This document shows positions 8,506 through 17,551 of a stretch of DNA of 52,979 nucleotides, piece by piece (the first letter of the stretch is position 1; each line of letters opens with the position of its first letter). This stretch comes from Lachnospiraceae bacterium. GTDB taxonomy: Bacteria; Bacillota; Clostridia; Lachnospirales; Lachnospiraceae. Both the position numbers and the translations under genes were made by a program. The notes beneath the pieces were generated by a model that made no database searches, was not told where the DNA came from, and saw nothing but the letters and a program-made list of their open reading frames with translations. The DNA lies in assembly GCA_017935565.1 (NCBI GenBank), contig JAGBHK010000030.1:1-52979 (forward strand), in the 5' to 3' direction.

Positions 8506-10509
8506 ATGAAAAAAATAAGTAAAAAAACAAAAGTAATAATTGGCATTATCACAGCATTGGTAGTACTTGCAGCTGTTATTGCGATAATAGTATTTGGAGC
8601 TAATGGCAAGAACGATAACGCGAGTAAAGAAGAAAACACAGGTGAAGTAGAAACAGAAAGTAAAGCAGAAGATAAAGGGGAAAATGAAACAGAAAATAAA
8701 GGGGAAAATGAAACAGAAAATAAAGTAGAAGATGAAGTAGAAATAATAGGAGATGTAGTAAAACATCAATATGGAATAGTATATGATGATAAATCGTATA
8801 CATATACTTGCAGATGGGAAGCGGAATACAATATTAAAGGGGAATTAGTTAAGAAAACATATTATGATTCAACAGGATACAGAAAAATTGAAACATATGA
8901 AAAAGACGAACTTGAAAAAACTACAACAGTTATATACGAAGTGGTCGATAAAAATGGTGCTCTGATACAGACGTTTAATGTAAATCCGTTTTGGGAAGCA
9001 GATTATGAAGATATAAATAATGTAGAAGTTTTGAGTACATATTATGAGGATTACGAACTTAAAGGCGCTAAATACGAAATTTTAAAAATGGAACCATTTG
9101 GCGGTGAGGCTATATTGTATAATGGTGAAGTATATGTGGATTTAAGTGGAGTTTTGAAACAGGATAATAAGGAAGTTTTAGATGCTTTGAAATTGATTTA
9201 TGGGGAAAATGTTATGGATAAGATATCAAAAACTATAGAAAACTGTGCGACTTATGAAATAGAAGGTTTAGGAAAAATTAAGGCAATAAAAGTTGAAACT
9301 TTATTTAGCGTAAGACAAATTGCTAATAATGTAGGACATGATATAGATGATATGACTAAAAATGGCATAATAATAATTAGGAATGATGACTATGAAGAAT
9401 TTATTCCATTTAGTTATTTAATCGAAGGTTTGACGGAAAGTATGTCTTTAAACATGGGTTATGAAAAATACTATGGAGTTGTTAATTATGAACATAATGG
9501 TAACAAGATGTCTTTTCTTATTGAAGAAGATGGCAATATGTTATCTACGGGTATATTAACACAATCTTCGCTTGTAGGACTAGAAAAGGATGCTGAATTT
9601 TTAACATCAAATAAAAATAGGGTGGATGTGTACAGGCATGATTTAGAGGGTAAAGTATCTTGTATACAGACGATAATATATGACGAAAATGGTAATATAA
9701 AAGAAAATATTGAACGTAATACTGATGAAATAGCCGATATTCCTGTTACAAAAAAAGAAAAAGTGAAAGAAACAAAATATGATGCATTTAATAGGGTTGT
9801 TAAGGAAATATACGAATCGGGGAATTACGTTGAGTATACATACTTTGGAAACTATAATTCTGGTCAATATACAGAACAGTATTATGATTTGAATGGTAAT
9901 CTATTATTATCTATTTATGAAACATATATTGATAATAAATTGACAGAAAAAGAAATTTCTGTTGGGGCATGGGAGGATTATAATATGTATGTATTTAAAT
10001 ACACATATTTTAAAGATGATACTGCGAAAGATTATTCTTCAATGGAATTAAAAATACTTAAGGAGGCGTTTTTATACAAAGGGGAAGTTTATGTTGAAAT
10101 ATGTGATGGCCTTAGTGAATTGGGAGAACTTAAGGATGATATTATAATGTTTTATGAAGAAGACGGAGAGAAAATTTTTCAAGAAGTGTTTAATACGTAT
10201 AAAAATAGTAAAGAGTATGAATTGGGGAGCGCAGGAAAACATAAAGCGATAAAATTAGATGTTGATAATGTAAGAGCGATATACGACTTTGGTGATGGAC
10301 AAGTGTATACTGAAAATGCAGGTATTATTATGATACATAATGACAATACGGTTTCTATTGCTAATGACCTTGATATAGCTCAAGGTAAAACTGGTGTTAC
10401 TAAGCTTGATTTAAAAGATATTGTGGATGTTTTTTGGTTTAATATGGGTAATGCTGATCAATACTTTGTAAATAGCGATGGAGAAATGATACAAAGGATT
10501 AGAGAATAA
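8506..10509 (+). CDS. Membrane-anchored protein with duplicated YD-repeat-like halves
   Basis: The 667-residue protein has one N-terminal membrane anchor (about 8-32, uncleaved-looking), a Glu/Lys/Asn-rich spacer (33-78) and a large extracytoplasmic part. The outer part appears internally duplicated. Each half has RHS/YD-like strand pairs (such as YDAFNRVVKEIYESG and YYDLNGN) and then a second module with LYNGEVYVDL in the first copy and LYKGEVYVEI in the second, followed by IKAIKVE or HKAIKLD and GIIIIRND or GIIMIHND. I know of no assigned function. It is a single-gene transcription unit between two terminator-like hairpins. Base composition is more AT-rich than purL next door. Confidence 0.8.
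   Translation: MKKISKKTKVIIGIITALVVLAAVIAIIVFGANGKNDNASKEENTGEVETESKAEDKGENETENKGENETENKVEDEVEIIGDVVKHQYGIVYDDKSYTYTCRWEAEYNIKGELVKKTYYDSTGYRKIETYEKDELEKTTTVIYEVVDKNGALIQTFNVNPFWEADYEDINNVEVLSTYYEDYELKGAKYEILKMEPFGGEAILYNGEVYVDLSGVLKQDNKEVLDALKLIYGENVMDKISKTIENCATYEIEGLGKIKAIKVETLFSVRQIANNVGHDIDDMTKNGIIIIRNDDYEEFIPFSYLIEGLTESMSLNMGYEKYYGVVNYEHNGNKMSFLIEEDGNMLSTGILTQSSLVGLEKDAEFLTSNKNRVDVYRHDLEGKVSCIQTIIYDENGNIKENIERNTDEIADIPVTKKEKVKETKYDAFNRVVKEIYESGNYVEYTYFGNYNSGQYTEQYYDLNGNLLLSIYETYIDNKLTEKEISVGAWEDYNMYVFKYTYFKDDTAKDYSSMELKILKEAFLYKGEVYVEICDGLSELGELKDDIIMFYEEDGEKIFQEVFNTYKNSKEYELGSAGKHKAIKLDVDNVRAIYDFGDGQVYTENAGIIMIHNDNTVSIANDLDIAQGKTGVTKLDLKDIVDVFWFNMGNADQYFVNSDGEMIQRIRE
8672..8719 (+). 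repeat. 24-bp tandem duplication in the spacer
   Basis: Two perfect 24-base units (8672-8695 and 8696-8719, starting ATAAAGGGGAAAATG) encode repeated ENKGENET-type sequence just after the membrane anchor. In-frame copy-number change would alter only the spacer length. Confidence 0.85.
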
Positions 10510-10553
10510 AATTATATTTATGATTATTTTGAAAAATAAATAAATGCAAAAGA

Positions 10554-10596
10554 TAGCGATAGTTGGTTGTGAGTGGCTGGCTATCGCTAATTTATT
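10554..10596 (+). terminator. Possible weak terminator before purL
   Basis: TAGCGATAG (10554-10562) pairs with CTATCGCTA (10581-10589) around an 18-base G/T-rich loop. It is followed by ATTTATTATT, which is a weak T tract. It probably ends the upstream transcript; a regulatory role for purL cannot be excluded. Confidence 0.45.
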
Positions 10597-10724
10597 ATTC
10601 GAATTCAAGAAAATTGCTTTTTCTAGTTGGTTTTTTTGTCGTATTATGGTAAAATGAAATTTACGAGACACATTTTTAGATTTGTCTTGTAATAGTTAAC
10701 TTAACATTTAAAACGGAGGTACCT

Positions 10725-13700
10725 ATGAGTAAGGTTAAAAGAGTTTATGTTGAAAAGAAAGCTCCTTATGCAGTAAAGGCAAAGGAATTAAGAGAAGAGA
10801 TAAGTAGTTATCTTGGTATCAACAGTGTGACAGGTGTTAGAGTGTTTGTACGCTATGACATCGAAAATCTTTCAGACGAGACATATAAGGCAAGTTTGAA
10901 TACAGTATTTTCTGAGCCACCTGTAGATATTTTATATGAAGAAACATTCCCACATAATGAAAGTGATAGCATTTTCAGTGTGGAATATTTACCAGGACAG
11001 TTTGACCAGAGAGCGGATTCTGCAGTACAGTGTGTTAAGTTTTTGAATGAAAATGAAGAGCCTGTTATTAAGACAGCTACAACATATGTAATTGAAGGCG
11101 AATTAAATGAAGAACAGTTAAAGAGTATCAAGGATTTCTGTATCAACCCTGTTGATTCAAGAGAAACAGGTATGGTTAAGCCTGAAACACTTGTTACTGT
11201 GTTTGATGAGCCAGAAGATGTTAAGATATTTGATGGTTTTAAGGATATGGATGAAGCGTCATTAAAGGACCTTTACAATTCTTTGGGTCTTGCTATGACA
11301 TTTAAGGATTTCCTTCATATTCAGAACTACTTCAAGAATGAAGAAGATAGAGATCCTTCTATGACAGAAATTAGAGTTCTTGACACATATTGGTCAGACC
11401 ACTGTCGTCATACAACATTCCAGACAGAACTTAAGAATGTTGAGTTTAATGAAGGATATTACAATAAACCAATCGTAGATACATACAATCAGTACATTGC
11501 TGATAGAGAAGAAATCTTCAAGGGCAGAGATGACAAGTTTGTATGTCTTATGGATTTAGCTTTGATGGCGATGAGAAAACTTAAGAAAGAAGGCAAACTT
11601 GAAGATCAGGAAGAATCTGATGAAATCAATGCTTGTAGTATCGTAGTTCCAGTTGAGGTTGATGGACAGGTTGAAGAATGGCTTGTTAACTTCAAGAATG
11701 AGACACATAACCATCCAACAGAAATCGAACCATTCGGTGGTGCGGCTACATGTCTTGGTGGTGCAATCAGAGATCCATTGTCAGGTCGTACATATGTATA
11801 TCAGGCAATGCGTGTTACAGGTGCTGCTGACCCTACAAAGCCAGTATCTGAAACAATGAAAGGTAAATTACCACAGAAGAAGCTCGTTAAGGGTGCAGCT
11901 GATGGATATAGCTCATATGGTAACCAGATTGGTCTTGCAACAGGTCTTGTTAAGGAAATTTACCATCCAAACTACGTTGCTAAGAGAATGGAAATCGGTG
12001 CTGTTATGGGTGCTGCTCCAAGAAGAGCTGTTAAGAGAGAAACATCTGATCCAGGCGATATCATCATCCTATTAGGTGGTAGAACAGGCCGTGACGGCTG
12101 TGGTGGTGCTACAGGTTCATCAAAGGTTCATACAGAAGCTTCTATTGAAACATGTGGTGCTGAAGTTCAGAAGGGTAATGCTCCTACAGAAAGAAAGATT
12201 CAGAGATTATTTAGAAGAGAAGAAGTAAGTAAGCTTATTAAGAAGTGTAATGACTTTGGTGCAGGTGGTGTATCAGTTGCTATCGGTGAATTAGCAGATG
12301 GTCTTGATATTAACCTTGATATGGTTCCAAAGAAGTACGCTGGTCTTGATGGTACTGAAATAGCTATTTCAGAATCACAGGAAAGAATGGCTGTAGTTGT
12401 AGATAAGAATGATGTTGCAGAATTTATGAAGTATGCAGCAGAAGAGAACCTTGAAGCTGTAGAAGTTGCAGTTGTTAAGGAAGATCCAAGACTTACTCTT
12501 AAATGGAGAGGAAAGACAATCGTTGACTTATCAAGAAGATTCCTTGATACAAACGGTGCTCATCAGGAAACAGACGTAGAAGTTGAAATGCCTGTTAAGG
12601 AAGAAAACTACTTTGAAGTTAAAGAAGTTACTGATGTTAAGTCTAAATGGCTTGAAACACTTGCTGACCTTAATGTTTGTTCACAGAAGGGTCTTGTGGA
12701 AATGTTTGACGGTTCTATCGGTGCTGGTTCAGTATTTATGCCACACGGTGGACAGTATCAGAAGACAGAAACACAGGCTATGGTTGCTAAATTACCAGTA
12801 CTTAAAGGTAAATGCGATACAGTAACAATGATGAGTTATGGTTTTGATCCATATTTATCAACATGGAGCCCATACCACGGTGCAATTTATGCAGTAGTTG
12901 AATCTGTTGCAAAGATTGTTGCTAACGGTGGTGATTATAAGAAGATTAGATTTACATTCCAGGAATACTTCAGAAGAATGACAGAAGATAAGAAGCGTTG
13001 GAGTCAGCCATTTGCAGCACTCCTTGGTGCATATGATGCACAGCTTGGCTTCGGACTTCCTTCAATCGGTGGTAAGGATAGTATGTCAGGTTCGTTTAAT
13101 GAAATTGACGTACCACCTACATTAGTTTCATTTGCAGTTGATGTTGCAAAAGAAGGTGATATCGTTTCTCCTGAATTTAAGGCTGCTGGAAATAAGATTG
13201 TTAAATTTAGCATTGAAAAGGATGAATACAACAAGCCTGTATATGCTCAGGTAATGAAGATGTATGAAGCAATTCATAACCTCATCCAGGATAAGGCTAT
13301 TGTTGCAGCTTACTCACTTGATTCAAAGGGTCTTGCGGCTGCAGTTTCAAAGATGGCATTTGGTAATATGCTTGGTGTAAATATTTCATCAGACGTTAAA
13401 CCAGAAGAATTGTTCGCAGTTGAATTTGGTAATATTGTTGCAGAAGTTCCAATGGAAAAACTTAATGCAGTAGAAGCGGCTATGGCTGCATCTAACAACA
13501 ATGCAAACTTTAAGATTGTTGGTACAGTTACAAATTCTACAGATATTGTATATGATGGCATGACAATTTCATTGGAAGATGCTGTTAAGACATGGGAAAA
13601 GACACTTGAAAAGGTATTCCCAACAAGAGGTTCAAAGGATACAACTAAGCTTGATACACCAATGTACACAGCTGGTAATGTATATGTTTGCAAGAATAAA

Positions 13701-14504
13701 ATTGCTAAACCTACAGTATTTATTCCTGTATTCCCAGGTACAAACTGTGAATATGATAGTACAAAGGCGTTTGAGAGAGCTGGCGCTAATGTAATTACAA
13801 AGGTATTTAAGAACTTGAATGCTGATGATATTAGAGAATCTGTTGCAGTATTTGAAGAAAATATTGCAAAGGCACAGATTATTATGTTCCCAGGCGGATT
13901 CTCAGCAGGTGACGAACCAGATGGTTCTGCTAAGTTCTTCGCAACAGCATTTAGAAATGAAAAACTTAAAGAAGCTGTTCATAAATTATTAAATGAAAGA
14001 GATGGTCTTGCACTTGGTATCTGTAATGGTTTCCAGGCACTTATTAAGCTTGGTCTTGTACCAAATGGTGAAATTACTGGACAGGATGAAAATTCACCAA
14101 CACTTACATTTAATACAATCAACAGACATATATCTAAGATGGTATATACAAAGGTTGTTACAAATAAGTCGCCATGGCTTACAGGTGCGGAAGTTGGTAA
14201 GACATATGTAAATCCAGCATCTCATGGTGAAGGTAGATTTGTTGCTAATAAGGAATGGATTGACAAGTTGTTCGCAAATGGCCAGGTTGCTACACAGTAT
14301 GTTGACCTTGACGGTAATCCAACAATGGATGAAGAATGGAATGTTAACGGTTCTTATGCAGCTATCGAAGGTATCTTAAGTCCTGACGGAAGATGTTTTG
14401 GTAAGATGGCTCACTCTGAAAGAAGAGCTGATGCAGTTGCTATGAATATCTACGGAGAACAGGATATGAAGATATTTGAATCTGGTGTAAATTATTTTAA
14501 ATAA
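10725..14504 (+). CDS. purL: Phosphoribosylformylglycinamidine synthase, single-chain PurL
   Basis: This enzyme converts FGAR and glutamine to FGAM in the fourth step of purine synthesis. At 1259 residues it is the large fused form, not the PurS/PurQ/PurL complex of Bacillus. The domain order is an N-terminal PurS-like part, linker, AIRS and AIRS_C repeats (the first includes DTYWSDHCRHTTF and NFKNETHNHPTEIEPFGGAA), and a C-terminal class I glutamine amidotransferase. In the last, C1100 of GICNGFQ is the nucleophile and H1230/E1232 of HSERR complete the triad. Codon use is markedly biased (GGT, GCT, ACA), suggesting high expression. No other pur genes lie nearby. A strong terminator follows. 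Confidence 0.97.
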   Translation: MSKVKRVYVEKKAPYAVKAKELREEISSYLGINSVTGVRVFVRYDIENLSDETYKASLNTVFSEPPVDILYEETFPHNESDSIFSVEYLPGQFDQRADSAVQCVKFLNENEEPVIKTATTYVIEGELNEEQLKSIKDFCINPVDSRETGMVKPETLVTVFDEPEDVKIFDGFKDMDEASLKDLYNSLGLAMTFKDFLHIQNYFKNEEDRDPSMTEIRVLDTYWSDHCRHTTFQTELKNVEFNEGYYNKPIVDTYNQYIADREEIFKGRDDKFVCLMDLALMAMRKLKKEGKLEDQEESDEINACSIVVPVEVDGQVEEWLVNFKNETHNHPTEIEPFGGAATCLGGAIRDPLSGRTYVYQAMRVTGAADPTKPVSETMKGKLPQKKLVKGAADGYSSYGNQIGLATGLVKEIYHPNYVAKRMEIGAVMGAAPRRAVKRETSDPGDIIILLGGRTGRDGCGGATGSSKVHTEASIETCGAEVQKGNAPTERKIQRLFRREEVSKLIKKCNDFGAGGVSVAIGELADGLDINLDMVPKKYAGLDGTEIAISESQERMAVVVDKNDVAEFMKYAAEENLEAVEVAVVKEDPRLTLKWRGKTIVDLSRRFLDTNGAHQETDVEVEMPVKEENYFEVKEVTDVKSKWLETLADLNVCSQKGLVEMFDGSIGAGSVFMPHGGQYQKTETQAMVAKLPVLKGKCDTVTMMSYGFDPYLSTWSPYHGAIYAVVESVAKIVANGGDYKKIRFTFQEYFRRMTEDKKRWSQPFAALLGAYDAQLGFGLPSIGGKDSMSGSFNEIDVPPTLVSFAVDVAKEGDIVSPEFKAAGNKIVKFSIEKDEYNKPVYAQVMKMYEAIHNLIQDKAIVAAYSLDSKGLAAAVSKMAFGNMLGVNISSDVKPEELFAVEFGNIVAEVPMEKLNAVEAAMAASNNNANFKIVGTVTNSTDIVYDGMTISLEDAVKTWEKTLEKVFPTRGSKDTTKLDTPMYTAGNVYVCKNKIAKPTVFIPVFPGTNCEYDSTKAFERAGANVITKVFKNLNADDIRESVAVFEENIAKAQIIMFPGGFSAGDEPDGSAKFFATAFRNEKLKEAVHKLLNERDGLALGICNGFQALIKLGLVPNGEITGQDENSPTLTFNTINRHISKMVYTKVVTNKSPWLTGAEVGKTYVNPASHGEGRFVANKEWIDKLFANGQVATQYVDLDGNPTMDEEWNVNGSYAAIEGILSPDGRCFGKMAHSERRADAVAMNIYGEQDMKIFESGVNYFK

Positions 14505-14521
14505 AAAATAACTTTATTAAC

Positions 14522-14560
14522 AAAAAACAAAGAGAATCTAAAAAGTTCTCTTTGTTTTTT
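14522..14560 (+). terminator. Terminator of purL
   Basis: AAAAAACAAAGAGAA (14522-14536) pairs with TTCTCTTTGTTTTTT (14546-14560), a 15-bp stem whose A and T ends make it usable in both directions. Confidence 0.87.
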
Positions 14561-14591
14561 TATAATTTGTTTATAAAATTTTAATTTTTTA

Positions 14592-14646
14592 TTGACAATA
14601 TAGAGAATATGATATATATTATACATAGGTTATGAGAACTGCGTAA
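14592..14646 (+). promoter_or_regulatory. Promoter plus operator-like inverted repeat of first LamG gene
   Basis: TTGACA (14592-14597), a 17-base spacer and TATATT (14615-14620) form a strong promoter. TTATG-N7-CGTAA at 14630-14646, followed by ATTT, falls at the expected transcription start. The same arrangement precedes the paralogous gene. Confidence 0.65.
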
Positions 14647-14664
14647 ATTTAAGGAGGATAAGAT

Positions 14665-15777
14665 ATGAAGAAAAGAATATTAACATTGGCTTTAGCTGCA
14701 GTTATGACATTGGCTACAACAGTTTCAGCTTTTGCTGACATAACAACAGGTCTTATTGGCCAGTATAATTTTGATGGTAACTTTAAAAATGAGGTAACAG
14801 GAACAGAAGCTACATATACAGGTAAGTGGTTAACACAGGAACCGGTTGTAGCAGATATTAAACCAGTATTTGTAAATGGTGTTACTAATCAGTCTGTTTT
14901 ATTTGAAGGTATTCTTCAAAAGTATAGTTTACAGTTGACAGATGCGGTTCCTACATCGAATACATTTACGATTTCTTATGATATATATTATAAGGAGTTT
15001 TATCAGTATTCACCTGTAATATTTATGGCATCTAGTTGGGAAGATGCAGACGCGCAGTGGATTAATTTTGGTGTTGGACATAAGTCAGACCTTTCTTATG
15101 CAGCAGGTGTTTGGGTTCGTGATGTTGTTAACAAGAATCCAGCAGAATGGGTTGATATTTGGGCTCCTACAGGCACACCATCGCTTATTAATGATAAAAA
15201 GGAATGGAAGGCTTGGGCAAATATTACATATGTAGTTGATGGTGGTATGGTTACAACTTATGTTGACGGTAAGGATATAGGTACAGTTGGCACATTGAAT
15301 GGTACTGCATTTGAAGAAGGAAAAACATGGGTAAATGTTATTAATGAGAATACAAAGGTGTATTTTGGTACTGACGCATTTACAGCAGATACACCATTAT
15401 CAGCAGCTGTAGATAATTTATATATTTATGATAGAGCACTTACAGCTGAAGATGTTACAGAGTTACTTTCAGGTAGAGCATATCATATCGCATTTGAGCC
15501 GGAAAAAGAAACACAGGAGCCAGTTTCGACTGAAAAAAATAAAGTTGATAAAGGAAATTTAGTTAAAAATACTAATGCTACAACAGCTGCGGGTGAAAAA
15601 GATGGCGGTTCATTAGGATTTATTATCATAATCGTAGTTGTAATTGCGGTTATTGGTGGTTTGGTTGCATTATTTGTTGTTGTATTAAAGAAGAAACCAG
15701 AATACTATGATAGCGATGATGAAGATTATATGCCTGATGATGACGATGATGATGATGAGGAATTTGATGAAGACTAA
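14665..15777 (+). CDS. LamG/concanavalin-like surface protein, paralog 1
   Basis: The 370-residue protein has a Sec signal peptide (cleavage probably after SAFA, residue 28), then one jelly-roll domain of the laminin G / concanavalin A-like type (about 29-275). Its start TTGLIGQYNFDG and end VDNLYIYDRALTAEDV are hallmarks of that fold, which often binds carbohydrate. A linker, a single membrane segment (about 314-338) and an Asp/Glu-rich tail follow. The tail would be cytoplasmic if it spans once. No catalytic residues are evident. It is a tandem paralog of the next gene and sits just upstream of the glycan import locus, so a role in presenting or sensing polysaccharide is plausible but unproven. 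Confidence 0.8.
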   Translation: MKKRILTLALAAVMTLATTVSAFADITTGLIGQYNFDGNFKNEVTGTEATYTGKWLTQEPVVADIKPVFVNGVTNQSVLFEGILQKYSLQLTDAVPTSNTFTISYDIYYKEFYQYSPVIFMASSWEDADAQWINFGVGHKSDLSYAAGVWVRDVVNKNPAEWVDIWAPTGTPSLINDKKEWKAWANITYVVDGGMVTTYVDGKDIGTVGTLNGTAFEEGKTWVNVINENTKVYFGTDAFTADTPLSAAVDNLYIYDRALTAEDVTELLSGRAYHIAFEPEKETQEPVSTEKNKVDKGNLVKNTNATTAAGEKDGGSLGFIIIIVVVIAVIGGLVALFVVVLKKKPEYYDSDDEDYMPDDDDDDDEEFDED

Positions 15778-15906
15778 TTTGTCGATTTAAAATAATCAAT
15801 TATAAAATCTTAATAATTTATAAATTAAATATTAAAAACGACAAGCATTAGTTAATATTTTGTACAAAAATACTTAAAAGTTTTAAAAAAAAGAGTACTA
15901 TTATTG

Positions 15907-15962
15907 TTGACAATGTACAGAAAATAAGTTAAAATATAAAAAGGTTTATGAGAATCGCATAA
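15907..15962 (+). promoter_or_regulatory. Promoter plus operator-like inverted repeat of second LamG gene
   Basis: TTGACA (15907-15912), a 17-base spacer and TAAAAT (15930-15935) are followed by TTATG-AGAATCG-CATAA (15946-15962), whose 5-base arms are perfect inverted repeats. Spacing from the -10 equals that at the paralog to within one base. The rest of 15778-15906 shows only AT-rich sequence without a convincing terminator. Confidence 0.65.
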
Positions 15963-16001
15963 ATTTTCAATTTCAATAATGATTAAGGAGGACTTGAAGA
16001 A

Positions 16002-17015
16002 ATGAAAAAAAGAATTTTAGCAGTAATAGCAACAGCTATTATGGTTGTATCTTCAACAGTTATGGCATTTGCAGATACAACAACAGGCCTTGTGGGTCAG
16101 TTTAACTTCGATGGAAGTTTAAAGAATGAAGTAACAGGAAAAGAGGGCACACTAACAGCAGCTAAGGTTAATGCTGAACTTACAGGCTCAGAGGAAACAA
16201 TTTTCTCAAATGGTGTTACAGATCAGGCTATTATTTTACAGGGTTTAATGTCAAACTATGGTGTTAAATTAGATGTTGCTCCATCATCATATACATTTAC
16301 ATTGTCATATGATATCTATTACCTTAACTATAGCAAACATACAGCAACATTCTTCCTTACGAACGGATGGGAAGCAAATGCTGAAGAATGGGCAAGCTTT
16401 GGTAATGGTTGGCAGGAAACACTTGCTTTCGCAGCTGGTATCTGGGTACATGATCAGGTAAGCAAAACTCCTACAGAATGGGGTGATCTTTGGACAGCTG
16501 GTGGTAATGGTGATTTATTATTAGAAAATGATGCATGGACAGCATGGAAGAATATTACATATGTAGTAACAGAAGGTGTTGTACAGGTATATATCAATGG
16601 TGAAGCAGTAGAACAGGGTAATACACAGCCATATCTTGACTTTGTTGGTGCAAATACAATGTTATATCTTGGTGTAAATGCTTGGGATGCTCCACTTGAT
16701 GGTGCTGTTGATAACTTATATATCTATGACAGAGCTCTTACAGCTGATGATGTTAAGGAATTAGTAGCTGACAGAAATTATTCAGGATCTACAAAGCCAG
16801 AAGTATATGTTCCAGAAACAACATCTAACAAGGCTCAGGTTGCTGATAAGAACAATGCTCCTTACTTACAGGTAAACACAAATGCTGCAGACGAAGAAGC
16901 AGGTGGACTTGATTCAACAGTTATCATCATTGCAGTAGTAGTTGTAGTAGTTGTAGTAGTAGTTGCAGTTGTTGCTTCAAAGAAAAAAGGCAGCGACGAT
17001 GACGACGAAGAATAA
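16002..17015 (+). CDS. LamG/concanavalin-like surface protein, paralog 2
   Basis: The 337-residue paralog of the preceding gene has the same order: a signal peptide (MKKRILAVIATAIMVVSSTV..., cleaved near AFA-DTTTG), a LamG-like jelly roll (about 27-265) ending VDNLYIYDRALTADDV, a linker, a Val-rich membrane segment (about 302-325) and a short acidic tail SDDDDEE. Compared with paralog 1 the acidic tail is shorter. Codon use is more strongly biased, suggesting the more highly expressed copy. It has its own promoter and is followed by a strong terminator. The ligand is unknown. Confidence 0.8.
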   Translation: MKKRILAVIATAIMVVSSTVMAFADTTTGLVGQFNFDGSLKNEVTGKEGTLTAAKVNAELTGSEETIFSNGVTDQAIILQGLMSNYGVKLDVAPSSYTFTLSYDIYYLNYSKHTATFFLTNGWEANAEEWASFGNGWQETLAFAAGIWVHDQVSKTPTEWGDLWTAGGNGDLLLENDAWTAWKNITYVVTEGVVQVYINGEAVEQGNTQPYLDFVGANTMLYLGVNAWDAPLDGAVDNLYIYDRALTADDVKELVADRNYSGSTKPEVYVPETTSNKAQVADKNNAPYLQVNTNAADEEAGGLDSTVIIIAVVVVVVVVVVAVVASKKKGSDDDDEE

Positions 17016-17056
17016 GAAGAATTAAGTTATAATTATTAATTATTGAAAATTGAACG

Positions 17057-17089
17057 AAGGTGTGTTTGGAAACAAACACACCTTTATTT
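17057..17089 (+). terminator. Terminator after second LamG gene
   Basis: AAGGTGTGTTTG (17057-17068) and CAAACACACCTT (17073-17084) form a 12-bp stem closed by a GAAA tetraloop, followed by TATTT. Confidence 0.88.
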
Positions 17090-17307
17090 GCGCGAACATC
17101 GAGCCAAGCGACTTATTGTCGCGCATAGAAAAGCCGAAACGAAAACTCTTGCTTGCAAGGCAGTTTTCGTTTTGGTTTTTCTATGAATGACCGTAAGGTC
17201 ATTTGGCGAGAGTCGCGACAATGAGCAAGCTCTGCTTGCGAATATGTGAAAAAACTCGAGAGAAGCGAGAGTCGCGACAATGAGCAAGCGCGCTTGCGAA
17301 TATGTGA
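17090..17307. repeat. GC-rich inverted and direct repeat cluster (gene-free)
   Basis: This stretch stands out from its AT-rich surroundings. The arms 17124-17147 and 17162-17185 form a 24-bp stem with only two G-U pairs. A 43-44 base unit is repeated directly at 17206-17249 and 17265-17307 (GCGAGAGTCGCGACAATGAG, then a GCAAGC...GCTTGC hairpin and GAATATGTGA). A further GCGAC-TTATT-GTCGC hairpin lies near 17108. An open frame crosses part of it on the minus strand, but the content is palindromic and no ribosome binding site is visible, so I read it as non-coding. From 17308 to 17414 only AT-rich sequence is seen. Confidence 0.7.
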
Positions 17308-17414
17308 CCATTTTATGTAGAAAATGAAATTTTTATAAAATATTTGTTAAAAATTACTAACAAAAAAATAGGTTATAAATTGTTAAAAATGCATAAAAAC
17401 TAGGTTGTTTTTCC

Positions 17415-17443
17415 TTGACAGATATGTAACAAGTGTATATAAT
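17415..17443 (+). promoter_or_regulatory. Consensus promoter of the glycan import locus
   Basis: TTGACA (17415-17420), a 17-base spacer and TATAAT (17438-17443) match the sigma-A consensus exactly. The leader before the first gene is about 100 bases. No cre-like or LacI-type operator was evident by eye. Confidence 0.8.
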
Positions 17444-17551
17444 ATTAACATAGTCTTATTCTGCCTGATTGTGCGCTATAGATAAAAATATTGATAAAAG
17501 TGCACAAAAATTGGGCGAATGAAAAAAATATACAGAGGGAGGCAAAAAGAT

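Noticed and set aside
8476-8803. Overlapping Phe-rich frames on the minus strand
   Set aside because: They are antisense readings of the Lys/Glu-rich start of the gene at 8506. They lack a ribosome binding site, and their composition follows directly from the sense codons.
10510-10724. Purine riboswitch before purL
   Set aside because: No conserved purine aptamer core or paired P2/P3 loops could be recognised; only one simple hairpin and an AT-rich leader are visible.
17206-17307. CRISPR array
   Set aside because: Only two units of about 43 bases with a 15-base interval are present; there are no regular spacers and no cas genes.
17084-17311. Minus-strand frame of 75 codons in the GC-rich stretch
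   Set aside because: It covers palindromes and direct repeats, has no Shine-Dalgarno or family resemblance, and is better explained by the repeat cluster.
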